A stretch of DNA of 64,000 bases. It comes from Telmatospirillum sp. J64-1 (GTDB lineage Bacteria; Pseudomonadota; Alphaproteobacteria; Rhodospirillales; Magnetospirillaceae). Location: the NCBI RefSeq assembly GCF_006980715.1, contig NZ_SBHN01000017.1:55198-119197 (forward strand), given 5' to 3'. Below, one piece after another: positions 8,049 to 16,591 of this stretch (positions are counted from its first letter, which is position 1; each line of letters begins with the position of its first letter). The notes under the pieces were generated by a model that did not search any database, was not told the DNA's origin, and worked only from the letters and a program-made list of their open reading frames with translations. The translations under genes and the position numbers were made by a program.

Positions 8049-11000
8049 ATGAATCTGATGACGCCAGCGGCGGCGGTGACCGTCGCCGCACCCGTCCGTG
8101 CGCCCGAAGAAGAGGCCGCCTGCATCCTCAAGGCGGCGGAGCGCATTCTCACCGGTCTCGAACGCGGCCTTCTCATCGAGGCCCGCGTCCTGCGGCAGGC
8201 GATGGAGGAAGCGTTCGGCGGTTCGGACGCCGAGGGTTTCTGGACCTGGAAAGCTGCATACGAAGCTTGCGAAGCCGCGCAGGTGCTGTTCCTCCGCAGA
8301 TATGGTCGCGCCATGCGGGAGACGGCGGGCTCGCCCGCCGCACAGCTCGCCATGCTTTCCCGCATCGCCGAGCGTCTTCCCACCCACACCCGCCGCACGC
8401 AGGAGTCCGAGGAGTTCCAGCAGTTCAGCACACCCATGCCGCTTGCCTATGCGGCCATCATCGCGGCGGGCCTCACCGGCGACGATGCGGTGCTGGAGCC
8501 GTCCGCTGGCACGGGGATACTTGCCGTATTCGCCGAGATTATGGGCGCGCGGCTGGCGCTCAACGAGATCGCAGCGACGCGGGCTGCGCTCCTCCGGCGG
8601 CTGTTCCCGGACAGCCTGGTCAGCACACATGATGCCGCCAGCATCGATGACCGGCTGGCGGACGATATCGCTCCGTCGGTCGTTCTCATGAACCCACCCT
8701 TCTCGGCGGCGCTCCACGTGCAGGGGCGCGTCTCCGACGCGGACTTCCATCACGTGCGTTCGGCGTTGGCGCGGCTGCCGCAGGGCGGCCGGCTGGTTGC
8801 CATCACCGGGCACAATTTCCCCGTCGATAAGCTGAACGGCGCGGTGCGCTTCACCTGCGTCGTGGACGGCGCCGTCTATTACAAGCACGGGACCACCTTC
8901 GACACGCGCCTCACCGTCATCGACAAGTCGCTCGAAACGGCTTCGCCGCCGGTTTTGCCGCGCGCGGAGAACGCCGCCGAATTGCTCGCCCGCCTCATCG
9001 AACATCTGCCGTCTCGCTTGGAGGTGGACGGGGAGATCGGACTCGGCAGATCGGCGAAGGTCGCTGTTGCACGCAAGGCCGCGCCAATCGCGCGCGGGCC
9101 GCAGCCCGTTATTTCTGCGGCGCCCGATGCCGTCGAGCTCACCTATGAGCCCATCGAGTGGAAGCCAGCCGAGGGCGCCGACCTGACCGACGCGCTCTAC
9201 GAAGGCTACGCCCTGCAATCGATCCATATCCCCGGCGCCAAGCCGCATCCTACGAAGCTGGTGCAGTCGGCGGCCATGGCCTCGGTGGCGTCGCCGCACC
9301 CTTCCTACCGGCCGCATCTTCCGGTGCATATAATAAAGAGTGGCATCCTCTCCGACGCTCAGCTTGAGAGCGTCATCTATGCCGGCGAGGCGCATTCCGG
9401 GCATCTCGCCGGATCGTGGACGGTCGATGAGACCTTCGACAATATCCATGCCGCGCCCGAAGATGCAGAGGACGCCATACGCTTCCGCCGCGGCTGGTTC
9501 CTGGGCGACGGCACCGGCTGCGGCAAGGGCCGGCAGGTTGCTGGCATCATCCTCGACAACTGGATCAAGGGCCGCCACAAGGCGGTGTGGATCTCCAAGT
9601 CCGACAAGCTGATCGAGGACGCGCAGCGCGACTGGTCGGCGCTCGGCATGGAGCAACTGCTCGTCCAGCCTCTGTCGCGCTTCAAGCAGGGCACGCCGGT
9701 CCGGCTGTCGGAAGGGGTGCTGTTCGTGACCTACGCCACCCTGCGCAACGAGCCGCGCCTGCGCCAGGTCATCGACTGGCTGGGAGACGGCTTCGACGGC
9801 GTGATCGTTTTCGACGAAGCCCATGCCATGGCCAACGCCGCCGGCAGCAAGGGTGAGCGCGGCGAACAACTTCCCTCCCAACAAGGTCGTGCCGGCCTGC
9901 GCCTGCAGCGCGCCTTGCCGGACGCTCGCATCGTCTATGTCTCCGCCACTGGCGCCACCGACGTGCGCAACCTCGCCTATGCCGAGCGGCTCGGCCTGTG
10001 GGGCGGCGAGGATTTCCCCTTCGCCAACCGGGCAGAGTTCGTCCAGGCCGTCGAGGCTGGCGGCGTGGCGGCGATGGAGGTCCTGGCCCGCGACCTCAAG
10101 GCGCTTGGCCTCTATACGGCGCGGTCGCTGTCCTATGAGGGCGTCGAGGTCGAGATCGTCGAGCACAATCTCACCCCGGCGCAGGTGGAAATCTACGACG
10201 CCTACGCTGAAGCGTTCCAGGTGATCCATTCCAACCTGGGCGCCGCCCTCGAAGCCTCGAACGTCACCGGGGAGCGAAAAACCCTCAACGGCCAGGCGAA
10301 GTCCGCCGCGCTGTCGGTGTTCGAGGGCGCCAAGCAGCGCTTCTTCGCCGCGCTGCTTTCGGGGCTGAAGACCGCCACGCTCATCAAATCCATCGAGGCG
10401 GATATGGCGGCGGGACACGCCGCCATCGTGCAACTGGTCTCTACCGGTGAGGCGATCCTCGATCGCCGTCTGTCCGAGATTCCAGCCGAGGAATGGGCGG
10501 ACCTGAACGTCGATCTGTCGCCCCGCGACGTGATCCTCACCTATTTGCAGCATGCCTTTCCGACGCAGCTCTATGAGCCCTATACCGACGAGGACGGCAA
10601 TCTGCGCTCGCGCCCCGCGTTCGATGCCGAGGGCAACCCGATCCGGTGCCGCGAGGCCGTCGCCTCCCGTGACCGGATGATAGAGCGTCTCGCCTCGCTC
10701 GATCCCGTGCCAGGCAGCCTCGACCAGATCATTCATCGCTTCGGGACTGACAAGGTCGCCGAGGTGACTGGCCGCTCGCGGCGGATCGTGCGCAAGGGCG
10801 ATCGCCTGTGCGTCGAGAACCGTCCGCCCTCGGCCAATCTTGCGGAGACGCAGGCCTTCATGGATGACGAGAAGCGCATCCTAGTCTTCTCGGACGCCGG
10901 CGGGACGGGCCGCTCCTACCATGCCGACCGCGGCGCGAAGAATCAGCGCCTGCGCGTCCATTACCTGCTCGAAGCGGGCTGGAAGGCCGACACCGCCATC

Positions 11001-12305
11001 CAGGGCCTCGGCCGCTCCAACCGCACCAATCAGGCGCAGCCGCCGCTGTTCCGCCCCATCGCCACGGACGTGAAGGCCGAGAAGCGCTTTCTTTCGACGA
11101 TTGCCCGCCGCTTGGACACCCTCGGCGCCATCACGCGCGGGCAGCGCCAGACTGGCGGCCAGGGGCTGTTCCGCGCCGAGGACAATCTCGAAGGCAATCA
11201 GGCCCGCGCGGCGCTCAGGCAGTTCTATTACTGGCTGGCGCAGGGCGCCATTCAGGGCTGCTCGTTGACGCAGTTCGAGGAAATGACCGGCCTCTCGCTC
11301 ACCTCCGAAGGCGGAGCGCTGAAAGAGGAATTGCCGCCGATCACGACGTTCCTCAACCGGCTGCTGGCGCTGCCCATCGCCATGCAGAACACGCTGTTCG
11401 CGGCGTTCGAGGAGACTTTGAACGCCCGCATCGAGGCGGCGATTGCAGCGGGCATCCATGATGTCGGGCTGGAGACGATCCGCGCCGAAAGCCTGATCGT
11501 CACCGACCGGCGTACCGTCTGGCAGCATGACAGCGGAGCCGAGACGCGGCTGTTCACCGTCCAGCGGAAAGATCGCAATCAGCCGCTTTCCGTCGATGAA
11601 GCCTTAACGATCCGCGATGGCAAGCTTCTGGTCAATGAGCGCTCGGGCCGGGCTTCTGTCAAAACCTCTGCGCCGAGCCTGATGCACGACGATGGTAGCA
11701 TGGAACGCCGCGTGCGGCTGATCCGCCCCATGCAGCGCGACACGATGAGCGTCGATGACTTCGCCGCCACGCACTGGAAGGAGGCGGAGAGGGAAGAGTT
11801 TATCGCCGCATGGGAAAAGGAGATCGCCGGAATCCCCGAATTCTCGACGAGCACGTTCCACCTCGTCACCGGCCTCCTGCTGCCGATCTGGCGGCGTCTT
11901 CCGGAGACCAACGCCCGCGTCTATCGCCTCCAAACCGATGATGGCGAGCGCATCATCGGCCGCATGCTGTCGCCCGTCGAGGCGGAAGCGGTTTGCCGCA
12001 ATCTCGGCATCGATGCGCCGCAGATGTCGGCGGCGGATGCCTGGGGCCTCGTCAACGACGGCAAGGTCACGGTGCATCTCGTCGACGGTCTCAGCCTGCG
12101 CCGCGTGCGGGTGATGAACGAACACCGCATCGAACTCACCGGCTTCACCTCCGGCATGGTCGATGCCTTGAAAGCGCGCGGTCTGTTCAGTGAGATCATC
12201 TCCTGGAAGCTGCGGCTGTTCGTGCCCGTGGGCGAATCCGGCAAGGCGATTTTCGAGAGTCTCACCGACCGTTGGCCGCTCACCGAAATCGTGGATCGGG
12301 GGTGA
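8049..12305 (+). CDS. Methyltransferase / strawberry-notch-type superfamily 2 helicase fusion
   Basis: A 1418-residue protein. Residues about 130-270 form an adenine-methyltransferase-like domain (LEPSAGTGILAVFAE SAM-binding loop; NPPFS catalytic motif near residue 215). Residues about 410-760 carry a strawberry-notch-type helicase core with GDGTGCGKGRQ as Walker A near 490 and the Walker B DEAH box (VFDEAHAM) near 590. A C-terminal SNO/helicase-C-like region has FSDAGGTGRSYHAD and QGLGRSNRTNQ near 950-990. Such very large proteins are common on alphaproteobacterial conjugative elements. They are suggested to modify or protect element DNA, for example against restriction or phage, but the reaction is unproven. 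It sits four bases ahead of the Toprim gene, probably in one operon. Confidence 0.85.
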   Translation: MNLMTPAAAVTVAAPVRAPEEEAACILKAAERILTGLERGLLIEARVLRQAMEEAFGGSDAEGFWTWKAAYEACEAAQVLFLRRYGRAMRETAGSPAAQLAMLSRIAERLPTHTRRTQESEEFQQFSTPMPLAYAAIIAAGLTGDDAVLEPSAGTGILAVFAEIMGARLALNEIAATRAALLRRLFPDSLVSTHDAASIDDRLADDIAPSVVLMNPPFSAALHVQGRVSDADFHHVRSALARLPQGGRLVAITGHNFPVDKLNGAVRFTCVVDGAVYYKHGTTFDTRLTVIDKSLETASPPVLPRAENAAELLARLIEHLPSRLEVDGEIGLGRSAKVAVARKAAPIARGPQPVISAAPDAVELTYEPIEWKPAEGADLTDALYEGYALQSIHIPGAKPHPTKLVQSAAMASVASPHPSYRPHLPVHIIKSGILSDAQLESVIYAGEAHSGHLAGSWTVDETFDNIHAAPEDAEDAIRFRRGWFLGDGTGCGKGRQVAGIILDNWIKGRHKAVWISKSDKLIEDAQRDWSALGMEQLLVQPLSRFKQGTPVRLSEGVLFVTYATLRNEPRLRQVIDWLGDGFDGVIVFDEAHAMANAAGSKGERGEQLPSQQGRAGLRLQRALPDARIVYVSATGATDVRNLAYAERLGLWGGEDFPFANRAEFVQAVEAGGVAAMEVLARDLKALGLYTARSLSYEGVEVEIVEHNLTPAQVEIYDAYAEAFQVIHSNLGAALEASNVTGERKTLNGQAKSAALSVFEGAKQRFFAALLSGLKTATLIKSIEADMAAGHAAIVQLVSTGEAILDRRLSEIPAEEWADLNVDLSPRDVILTYLQHAFPTQLYEPYTDEDGNLRSRPAFDAEGNPIRCREAVASRDRMIERLASLDPVPGSLDQIIHRFGTDKVAEVTGRSRRIVRKGDRLCVENRPPSANLAETQAFMDDEKRILVFSDAGGTGRSYHADRGAKNQRLRVHYLLEAGWKADTAIQGLGRSNRTNQAQPPLFRPIATDVKAEKRFLSTIARRLDTLGAITRGQRQTGGQGLFRAEDNLEGNQARAALRQFYYWLAQGAIQGCSLTQFEEMTGLSLTSEGGALKEELPPITTFLNRLLALPIAMQNTLFAAFEETLNARIEAAIAAGIHDVGLETIRAESLIVTDRRTVWQHDSGAETRLFTVQRKDRNQPLSVDEALTIRDGKLLVNERSGRASVKTSAPSLMHDDGSMERRVRLIRPMQRDTMSVDDFAATHWKEAEREEFIAAWEKEIAGIPEFSTSTFHLVTGLLLPIWRRLPETNARVYRLQTDDGERIIGRMLSPVEAEAVCRNLGIDAPQMSAADAWGLVNDGKVTVHLVDGLSLRRVRVMNEHRIELTGFTSGMVDALKARGLFSEIISWKLRLFVPVGESGKAIFESLTDRWPLTEIVDRG

Positions 12306-12308
12306 CTT

Positions 12309-13322
12309 ATGTCCCGCGCCGCCGATCTGGCGCGCCGTCTCGGCGAACAGGCCGAGGCGGTGTGCCGCTATTACCTGCCGAACGGTCGCCGCCAGGGCCG
12401 ATACTGGATCTGCGGCGATGTCATGGGAACGCCGGGGCGGAGTCTTTATGTCCGCCTTTCCGGCGAACGTGCCGGCAAGTTTTGCGATGCCGCTGATGGA
12501 ACACATGGCGATCTTCTTGACCTCATCGCCCTCAATCGCGGCCTCGGCTTCCGCGCCGCGCTCGATGAGGCGCGGGGATTCCTCAGCCTGCCGGTTCCGC
12601 CGATCCGCCAGGTCGCCCCGCCCGTGCCGACGAACTCTTCCGAAGCGGCGCGGCGGCTCTTCGCCGCGTCGAAGCCGATCCAAGGCACGCTGGCGGAACG
12701 CTATCTCCAAAGCCGCGGCATCATTCTGCCTGCGGACGTTTCCGTCCTGCGCTTTCATCCGCGCTGCCTTTATCGCGAGCCCGTGGGGCGCGAGATATGG
12801 CCGGCGCTCATCGCCGCCGTCACCGATCAGGGCGGCGCCATCACTGGCGTGCATCGCACCTGGCTTGATCCTGGCGGCGGCAAGGCGCCTCTCGATCAGC
12901 CCCGCCGCGCCATGGGACATCTCGCCGGGAACGCGGTCCGGCTTGGCGTTGCCTCCGACGTCCTGACGGCGGCGGAAGGCATCGAAACGGCGCTGGCGCT
13001 CAAGACCGTGATACCCGCCATGCCGGTCGCCGCCGCACTCTCCGCCGCCCACCTCGCTGCCCTGATCCTGCCGGTCGGGCTGCGCCGTGTCTATGTCGCC
13101 CGCGACAATGATCAGGCCGGGCGTTTCGCGGTGGAACGATTGCACGCCCGCTCCAGAGCCGACGATATCGACATCCGCGCGCTCGCCCCGAGGACAGAGG
13201 ATTTCAACGCCGATCTCCTGACGCTCGGCCCGGACCGGCTCAGGGCATGGCTCGCCGAGCAACTCGCTCCGGACGATGTTCAACGTTTCCTGGTCGCGGA
13301 TGAGCAGAGGCGATGCATGTGA
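12309..13322 (+). CDS. Toprim-domain (primase-like, DUF7146) protein
   Basis: A 337-residue protein starting three bases after the helicase stop. The N-terminal part (VCRYYLPNGRRQGRYWICGD) resembles a primase-type nucleic-acid-binding segment. The C-terminal part has Toprim signatures: the glutamate in TAAEGIETALALK and the DND in VYVARDNDQAGRFA. Members associate with mobile-element replication or transfer-strand priming. The classic primase catalytic core beyond Toprim is absent, so it may instead be a regulatory or repair nuclease. Confidence 0.8.
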   Translation: MSRAADLARRLGEQAEAVCRYYLPNGRRQGRYWICGDVMGTPGRSLYVRLSGERAGKFCDAADGTHGDLLDLIALNRGLGFRAALDEARGFLSLPVPPIRQVAPPVPTNSSEAARRLFAASKPIQGTLAERYLQSRGIILPADVSVLRFHPRCLYREPVGREIWPALIAAVTDQGGAITGVHRTWLDPGGGKAPLDQPRRAMGHLAGNAVRLGVASDVLTAAEGIETALALKTVIPAMPVAAALSAAHLAALILPVGLRRVYVARDNDQAGRFAVERLHARSRADDIDIRALAPRTEDFNADLLTLGPDRLRAWLAEQLAPDDVQRFLVADEQRRCM

Positions 13323-13451
13323 AGTCCGTCAGCGCCGGACGGGCGAGGAGCGGCATCGGGGCCGGCCTTCCGGTTCGCAAGGGGCCGCGCCACGGCCTTT
13401 CCAAGAGAGGGATCTGCCAGCGCCGGCCGGCTTTGCAACGGCCTTGCGGCC

Positions 13452-13473
13452 GTCCTCCACTTCGTTGCGGCCC
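13452..13473. repeat. Intergenic repeat copy 1 (TCCTCCACTTCGTT core)
   Basis: A 22-base sequence in the 238-base gap before the DUF2493 gene recurs with one difference at 18507-18528 before the DUF736 gene. The surrounding gaps are rich in GC palindromes. It may be a REP-like element or a shared control site. Confidence 0.4.
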
Positions 13474-13560
13474 GGCGGGTGCAAAGCCGCCCCTTGGCGC
13501 TGGCGGGCGATCCCCGGAAAGGCCGCGACGGACGCGGCCTCGGAACCGGGAGACAGCCCC

Positions 13561-14505
13561 ATGCTGCACAACCTCTTCACCGACGACGCCATCGAACCCC
13601 ATCACGCGGCATCGCCAACCGCCCATGTCCTCGACGAAATGGCGCTTCACGGCACCGGTCCCGGCCCGGACGATCCGGAGCGCCTGACCTTGCCCGAAGC
13701 CGACCGTGCCGAGCAGGAGATCGAGACCGCCGCAGCCGCCCTCATTGCCCTCATGGCCGATACGGCGTTGGATGACGATCTCGATGACGTCCTCTGGGGC
13801 TTCGCCAATCTTTTCCACCGCCGCATCGGCTGGCTCGACCGCTTGCTCGACGACAACGAGATGACGCAGCGGCGCTTGGCAAGCGAGCAGGACGGCTCGG
13901 AGGTCAAATCGGTCGAACTCGAGCGCCTGATTGCCTGTGGCGAGGCATTGCTCGAACGCCGCGACGCCTTCGAGAGCCTCCGCGACCTTGCCGCCGTCCA
14001 GTTCGAATCTGCGACCGGTTCCGCCTGGCGGCCGCGCACCGGCTCGATGACGAACCGGCGGACGATGACGGCGGCCATGATCGACAGCCGCGACTTCATC
14101 GCCGCCAAGCGGCGGGCCGAGACCGAACCGCTGCTGCCCACCGGTCCGCGCATCGCGTTCACCGGCGGCGTCGACTGCAATGATCACGCCCGCATCTGGG
14201 ATGCCCTCGACAAGGCCCGCGCCAAGCATCCCGATATGGTGCTCATCCATGGCGGATCGCCGAAAGGCGCCGAAAAGATCGCCGCCTGCTGGGCCGACAA
14301 TCGCGGCGTGGCGCAGATCGTCTTCAAGCCCGATTGGACCCGCCATCGGAACGCAGCCCCCTTCAAGCGCAACGACCAGATGCTCGAAGCGCTCCCCATC
14401 GGCCTCATCGCCTTCCCCGGCTCGGGCATCTCGCAGAACCTCGCCGACAAGGCGCGGAAGATGGGGATCGCGGTGTGGCGGTTCGGCGAGGGCGGCGCCA
14501 AATAG
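13561..14505 (+). CDS. DUF2493 (SLOG-like) domain protein
   Basis: A 314-residue protein starting at ATG 13561. The C-terminal 130 residues fit DUF2493: RIAFTGGVDCNDHARIWDAL, then VLIHGGSPKGAEKIAACWA and LIAFPGSGISQNLADKARK. This resembles Rossmann-like SLOG/DprA nucleotide-sensing folds. The N-terminal half is helical. It is a standard member of this accessory block. SLOG relatives bind nucleotides or nucleic acid, but no activity is assigned here. The 3' end is partly repeated 2 kb downstream at 16411-16556. Confidence 0.75.
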   Translation: MLHNLFTDDAIEPHHAASPTAHVLDEMALHGTGPGPDDPERLTLPEADRAEQEIETAAAALIALMADTALDDDLDDVLWGFANLFHRRIGWLDRLLDDNEMTQRRLASEQDGSEVKSVELERLIACGEALLERRDAFESLRDLAAVQFESATGSAWRPRTGSMTNRRTMTAAMIDSRDFIAAKRRAETEPLLPTGPRIAFTGGVDCNDHARIWDALDKARAKHPDMVLIHGGSPKGAEKIAACWADNRGVAQIVFKPDWTRHRNAAPFKRNDQMLEALPIGLIAFPGSGISQNLADKARKMGIAVWRFGEGGAK

Positions 14506-14510
14506 GCGCC
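14361..14510 (+). repeat. Direct repeat copy 1: 3' end of the DUF2493 gene
   Basis: About 150 bases including the DUF2493 stop recur at 16411-16556 with scattered substitutions. The two copies bracket the MFS/MerR cargo, suggesting the cargo entered by recombination with a related element. Confidence 0.75.
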
Positions 14511-14523
14511 GTTCTCCTCCCGC

Positions 14524-15075
14524 TTATCGCGATGGACCGCGCTCAAGAACGGCCAGCAGGATGGCGAATGCCATCAGGCCTGCCGCCATTTGGAACGTTG
14601 TCGCAAATGCGGCGCTGATGGCCTCGGGCGCGGCCCCTACGATATCCGGCGTGCCGGCCGCCATGGCAAAAACCGCTCCCATGGCTGACGTGCCGGTCAT
14701 GAAGCCGAGATTGCGTGACAGGCCCAGCAGGCCGGAAATCATGCCGCGCTGGTCGTCCCTGGCCGTCAGCATGACCGTCGTATTGTTGGCGGCCAGAAAA
14801 AGCTGAAAACCCGGCGTCAGCAGCATCAGGGACAGGATATAGCCCGCCACGCCGAAAACATCCGGCAAGACGGAAAGACACAGCAGGCCGATGACCATCT
14901 GCCCCAGGCCGACAATCAGTGTGCGTCCGGCCCCGAACCGGTCAGTAATCCTCCCGGCTGGAACGCCGGATAGCGCAGCCATTACCGGCCCGACCGCCAT
15001 GACCAGGCCGACGAGGGCTTCGTTCAGGTGCAAGGCGAAGGTCAGATAAAATGGCCCGACCACCAGCGTCGCCAT
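14524..15075 (-). pseudogene. MFS transporter, C-terminal fragment
   Basis: 183 residues with about six membrane helices (MATLVVGPFYLTFALHL, then GVPAGRITDRFGAGRT, the loop motif of the second half). It matches the C-terminal half of a DHA2-type drug/proton antiporter. Its ATG overlaps the upstream stop as TGATG. The roughly 25-30 residues that usually join the two halves are missing, which points to a small deletion rather than an evolved two-subunit transporter. Coupled translation into two interacting halves is possible but less likely. Confidence 0.65.
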
Positions 15076-15854
15076 CAGAGGGGCGTTTCCCTGCCGTGCT
15101 CCATGACAACGAAGACAACGACGCCCAGCGCCGCGCCGGCCAGCAGCAGGGCGCTCGTGATCGAAAAGCCATTCCCGCCACCGGACATGGACAAGGAATA
15201 CGCCGCCAGCGTGAGCGCGAGAACCAGTGCGCCCGGCAAGTCGAGACTTTTACGTTCCCCGCGCTGGCCGATCCGGTCTGTGGGGAGCGCCCGCGCTGCG
15301 AAGATCAAGGCCACGAGAGCCATCAGGGCAAGGATGAGAAACGTCGCCCGCCACCCCGACCAGGCGATGACAACCCCGCCGAGAGACGGTCCGAGCGCGG
15401 TTCCGATGGCGGACATGGTGCCGAGCAGCCCCATGGCGGATCCGGTTCGCTCCTTCACGACTGCCTCACGGATAATCGAAACCGGCAGGGCCATGAGAAT
15501 GGCGCCACCCACGCCCTGGGTGACCCGCGCGGCGATCAGCATAACGATGGTCGGTGCAATGCTGCAAAACGCGGAGGCCGCCCCGAAAATCACCAGCCCG
15601 GCAAGGAGCACGCGCCGGTGGCCGATCAGGTCACCCAGCCGTCCAGCCATGACAATGGTCACGGTCACCGAAAGCAGGTAGGCCAGAACGACCCACTGGG
15701 CGCCGGTCACGGGCAGGGCGAAATCGCGCGCCAAAGTGGGCAAGGCCACGGTGACGATGCTGATCCCCAGCGAGGCCAATAATATCGCCATGGCGAGGGC
15801 CGCGACGCCGAGATGCGGGCTTCGGGCCTGCGTGATCGCACCGTTGATTTCCAT
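15075..15854 (-). pseudogene. MFS transporter, N-terminal fragment
   Basis: About 259 residues from ATG 15854 (AAGGA upstream) with about eight membrane helices and the MFS loop motif GRLGDLIGHRRVLLAG. It covers the first part of a 14-helix DHA2-type efflux transporter and ends prematurely at GRETPL with TGATG. It is transcribed divergently from the MerR gene, a usual efflux/regulator arrangement. The intact ancestor would export toxic small molecules. As written, function is doubtful. Confidence 0.7.
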
Positions 15855-15897
15855 GCCTTTGTCCTTGCTGATTGCGCGTTGAAGCGGCACACTGCCA

Positions 15898-15915
15898 CTT
15901 CAAGTTCGCTTGAGG
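15898..15915. promoter_or_regulatory. Probable MerR operator dyad
   Basis: CTTCAAG-TTCG-CTTGAGG is a near-perfect dyad just ahead of the MerR start at 15922 and 43 bases upstream of the MFS start. MerR regulators typically bind such dyads in long-spacer promoters, so it may control both genes. Confidence 0.55.
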
Positions 15916-15921
15916 TCAAGC

Positions 15922-16326
15922 ATGGAAATTCTCGACATCGGCGAGGTGGCGGAACGCACCGGCGTGCCGGCCTCTGCCCTGCGCTACTATGATGAGATCG
16001 GCCTCGTTACCTCCGTCGGCCGACGGGGGCTACGCCGCCAGTTCGGACCGGAGACGATCTGGCAATTGTCGCTGATTTCTCTGGGCAAAAAGGCCGGCTT
16101 CTCTCTCAAGGAAATTGCGGCGATGTTCGGTAAAGCGGGCGTCGTCGAACTGCCGCGACAAACTCTGCACGCCCGCGCCGATGAGATAGACAATCAGATC
16201 CGGGATCTGACCGTTCTCCGCGATATGCTCAGGCATGTGGCCGATTGCCCCGCACCATCCCACCTCGAATGCCCGCGCTTCAGGAAATTGCTACGGGTCG
16301 CAAGCCGGCCCGCAAGTCGCCGCTGA
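15922..16326 (+). CDS. MerR-family regulator
   Basis: A 134-residue regulator starting MEILDIGEVAERTGVPASALRYYDEIGLV, with the classical MerR winged HTH at residues 1-70, followed by a coiled-coil dimerisation helix. A C-terminal cysteine occurs in LECPRFRKLL, but the SoxR cysteine cluster is absent. It lies divergent to the MFS fragments with a dyad between them, so it probably regulated that efflux pump in response to an organic or oxidising inducer. Confidence 0.8.
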   Translation: MEILDIGEVAERTGVPASALRYYDEIGLVTSVGRRGLRRQFGPETIWQLSLISLGKKAGFSLKEIAAMFGKAGVVELPRQTLHARADEIDNQIRDLTVLRDMLRHVADCPAPSHLECPRFRKLLRVASRPASRR

Positions 16327-16410
16327 CGGTTGATGGAGGTAAGCTGGAAACCCGTATCGGGAAGCGTCCGTGTTGCCTACCACTCAGCTCGCAACAAGAA
16401 CGCCGTACCC

Positions 16411-16556
16411 CTTCAAGCGCAACGACCAGATGCTCGAAGCGCTGCCCATCGGCGTCATCGCCTTCCCCGGCTCGGGCGTCTCGCAGAGCCTCGCCGACAA
16501 GGCGCGGAAGATGGGGATCGCGGTCGGCGGTTCGACAGCGGCGCCGAATAGGCGCC
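16411..16556 (+). repeat. Direct repeat copy 2: displaced DUF2493 3' end
   Basis: This segment encodes PFKRNDQMLEALPIGVIAFP and stops like the real gene at 14361-14510, but with third-position differences (Val for Leu, Ser for Asn). It therefore came from a related, not identical, copy. It has no start and is a gene fragment marking the right border of the MFS/MerR insertion. Confidence 0.7.
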
Positions 16557-16591
16557 GCTACCTTCTGGCACTTCCGGTGAGCGGAAAACTG

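Noticed and set aside
7890..10736. 948-residue open frame on the minus strand
   Set aside because: It is the antisense shadow of the methyltransferase/helicase gene; composition is that of reversed GC-rich codons and no domain is visible.
15075..15854. Split MFS genes considered as a genuine two-component transporter
   Set aside because: The joint lacks the linker expected between the halves, so a deletion is the simpler explanation.
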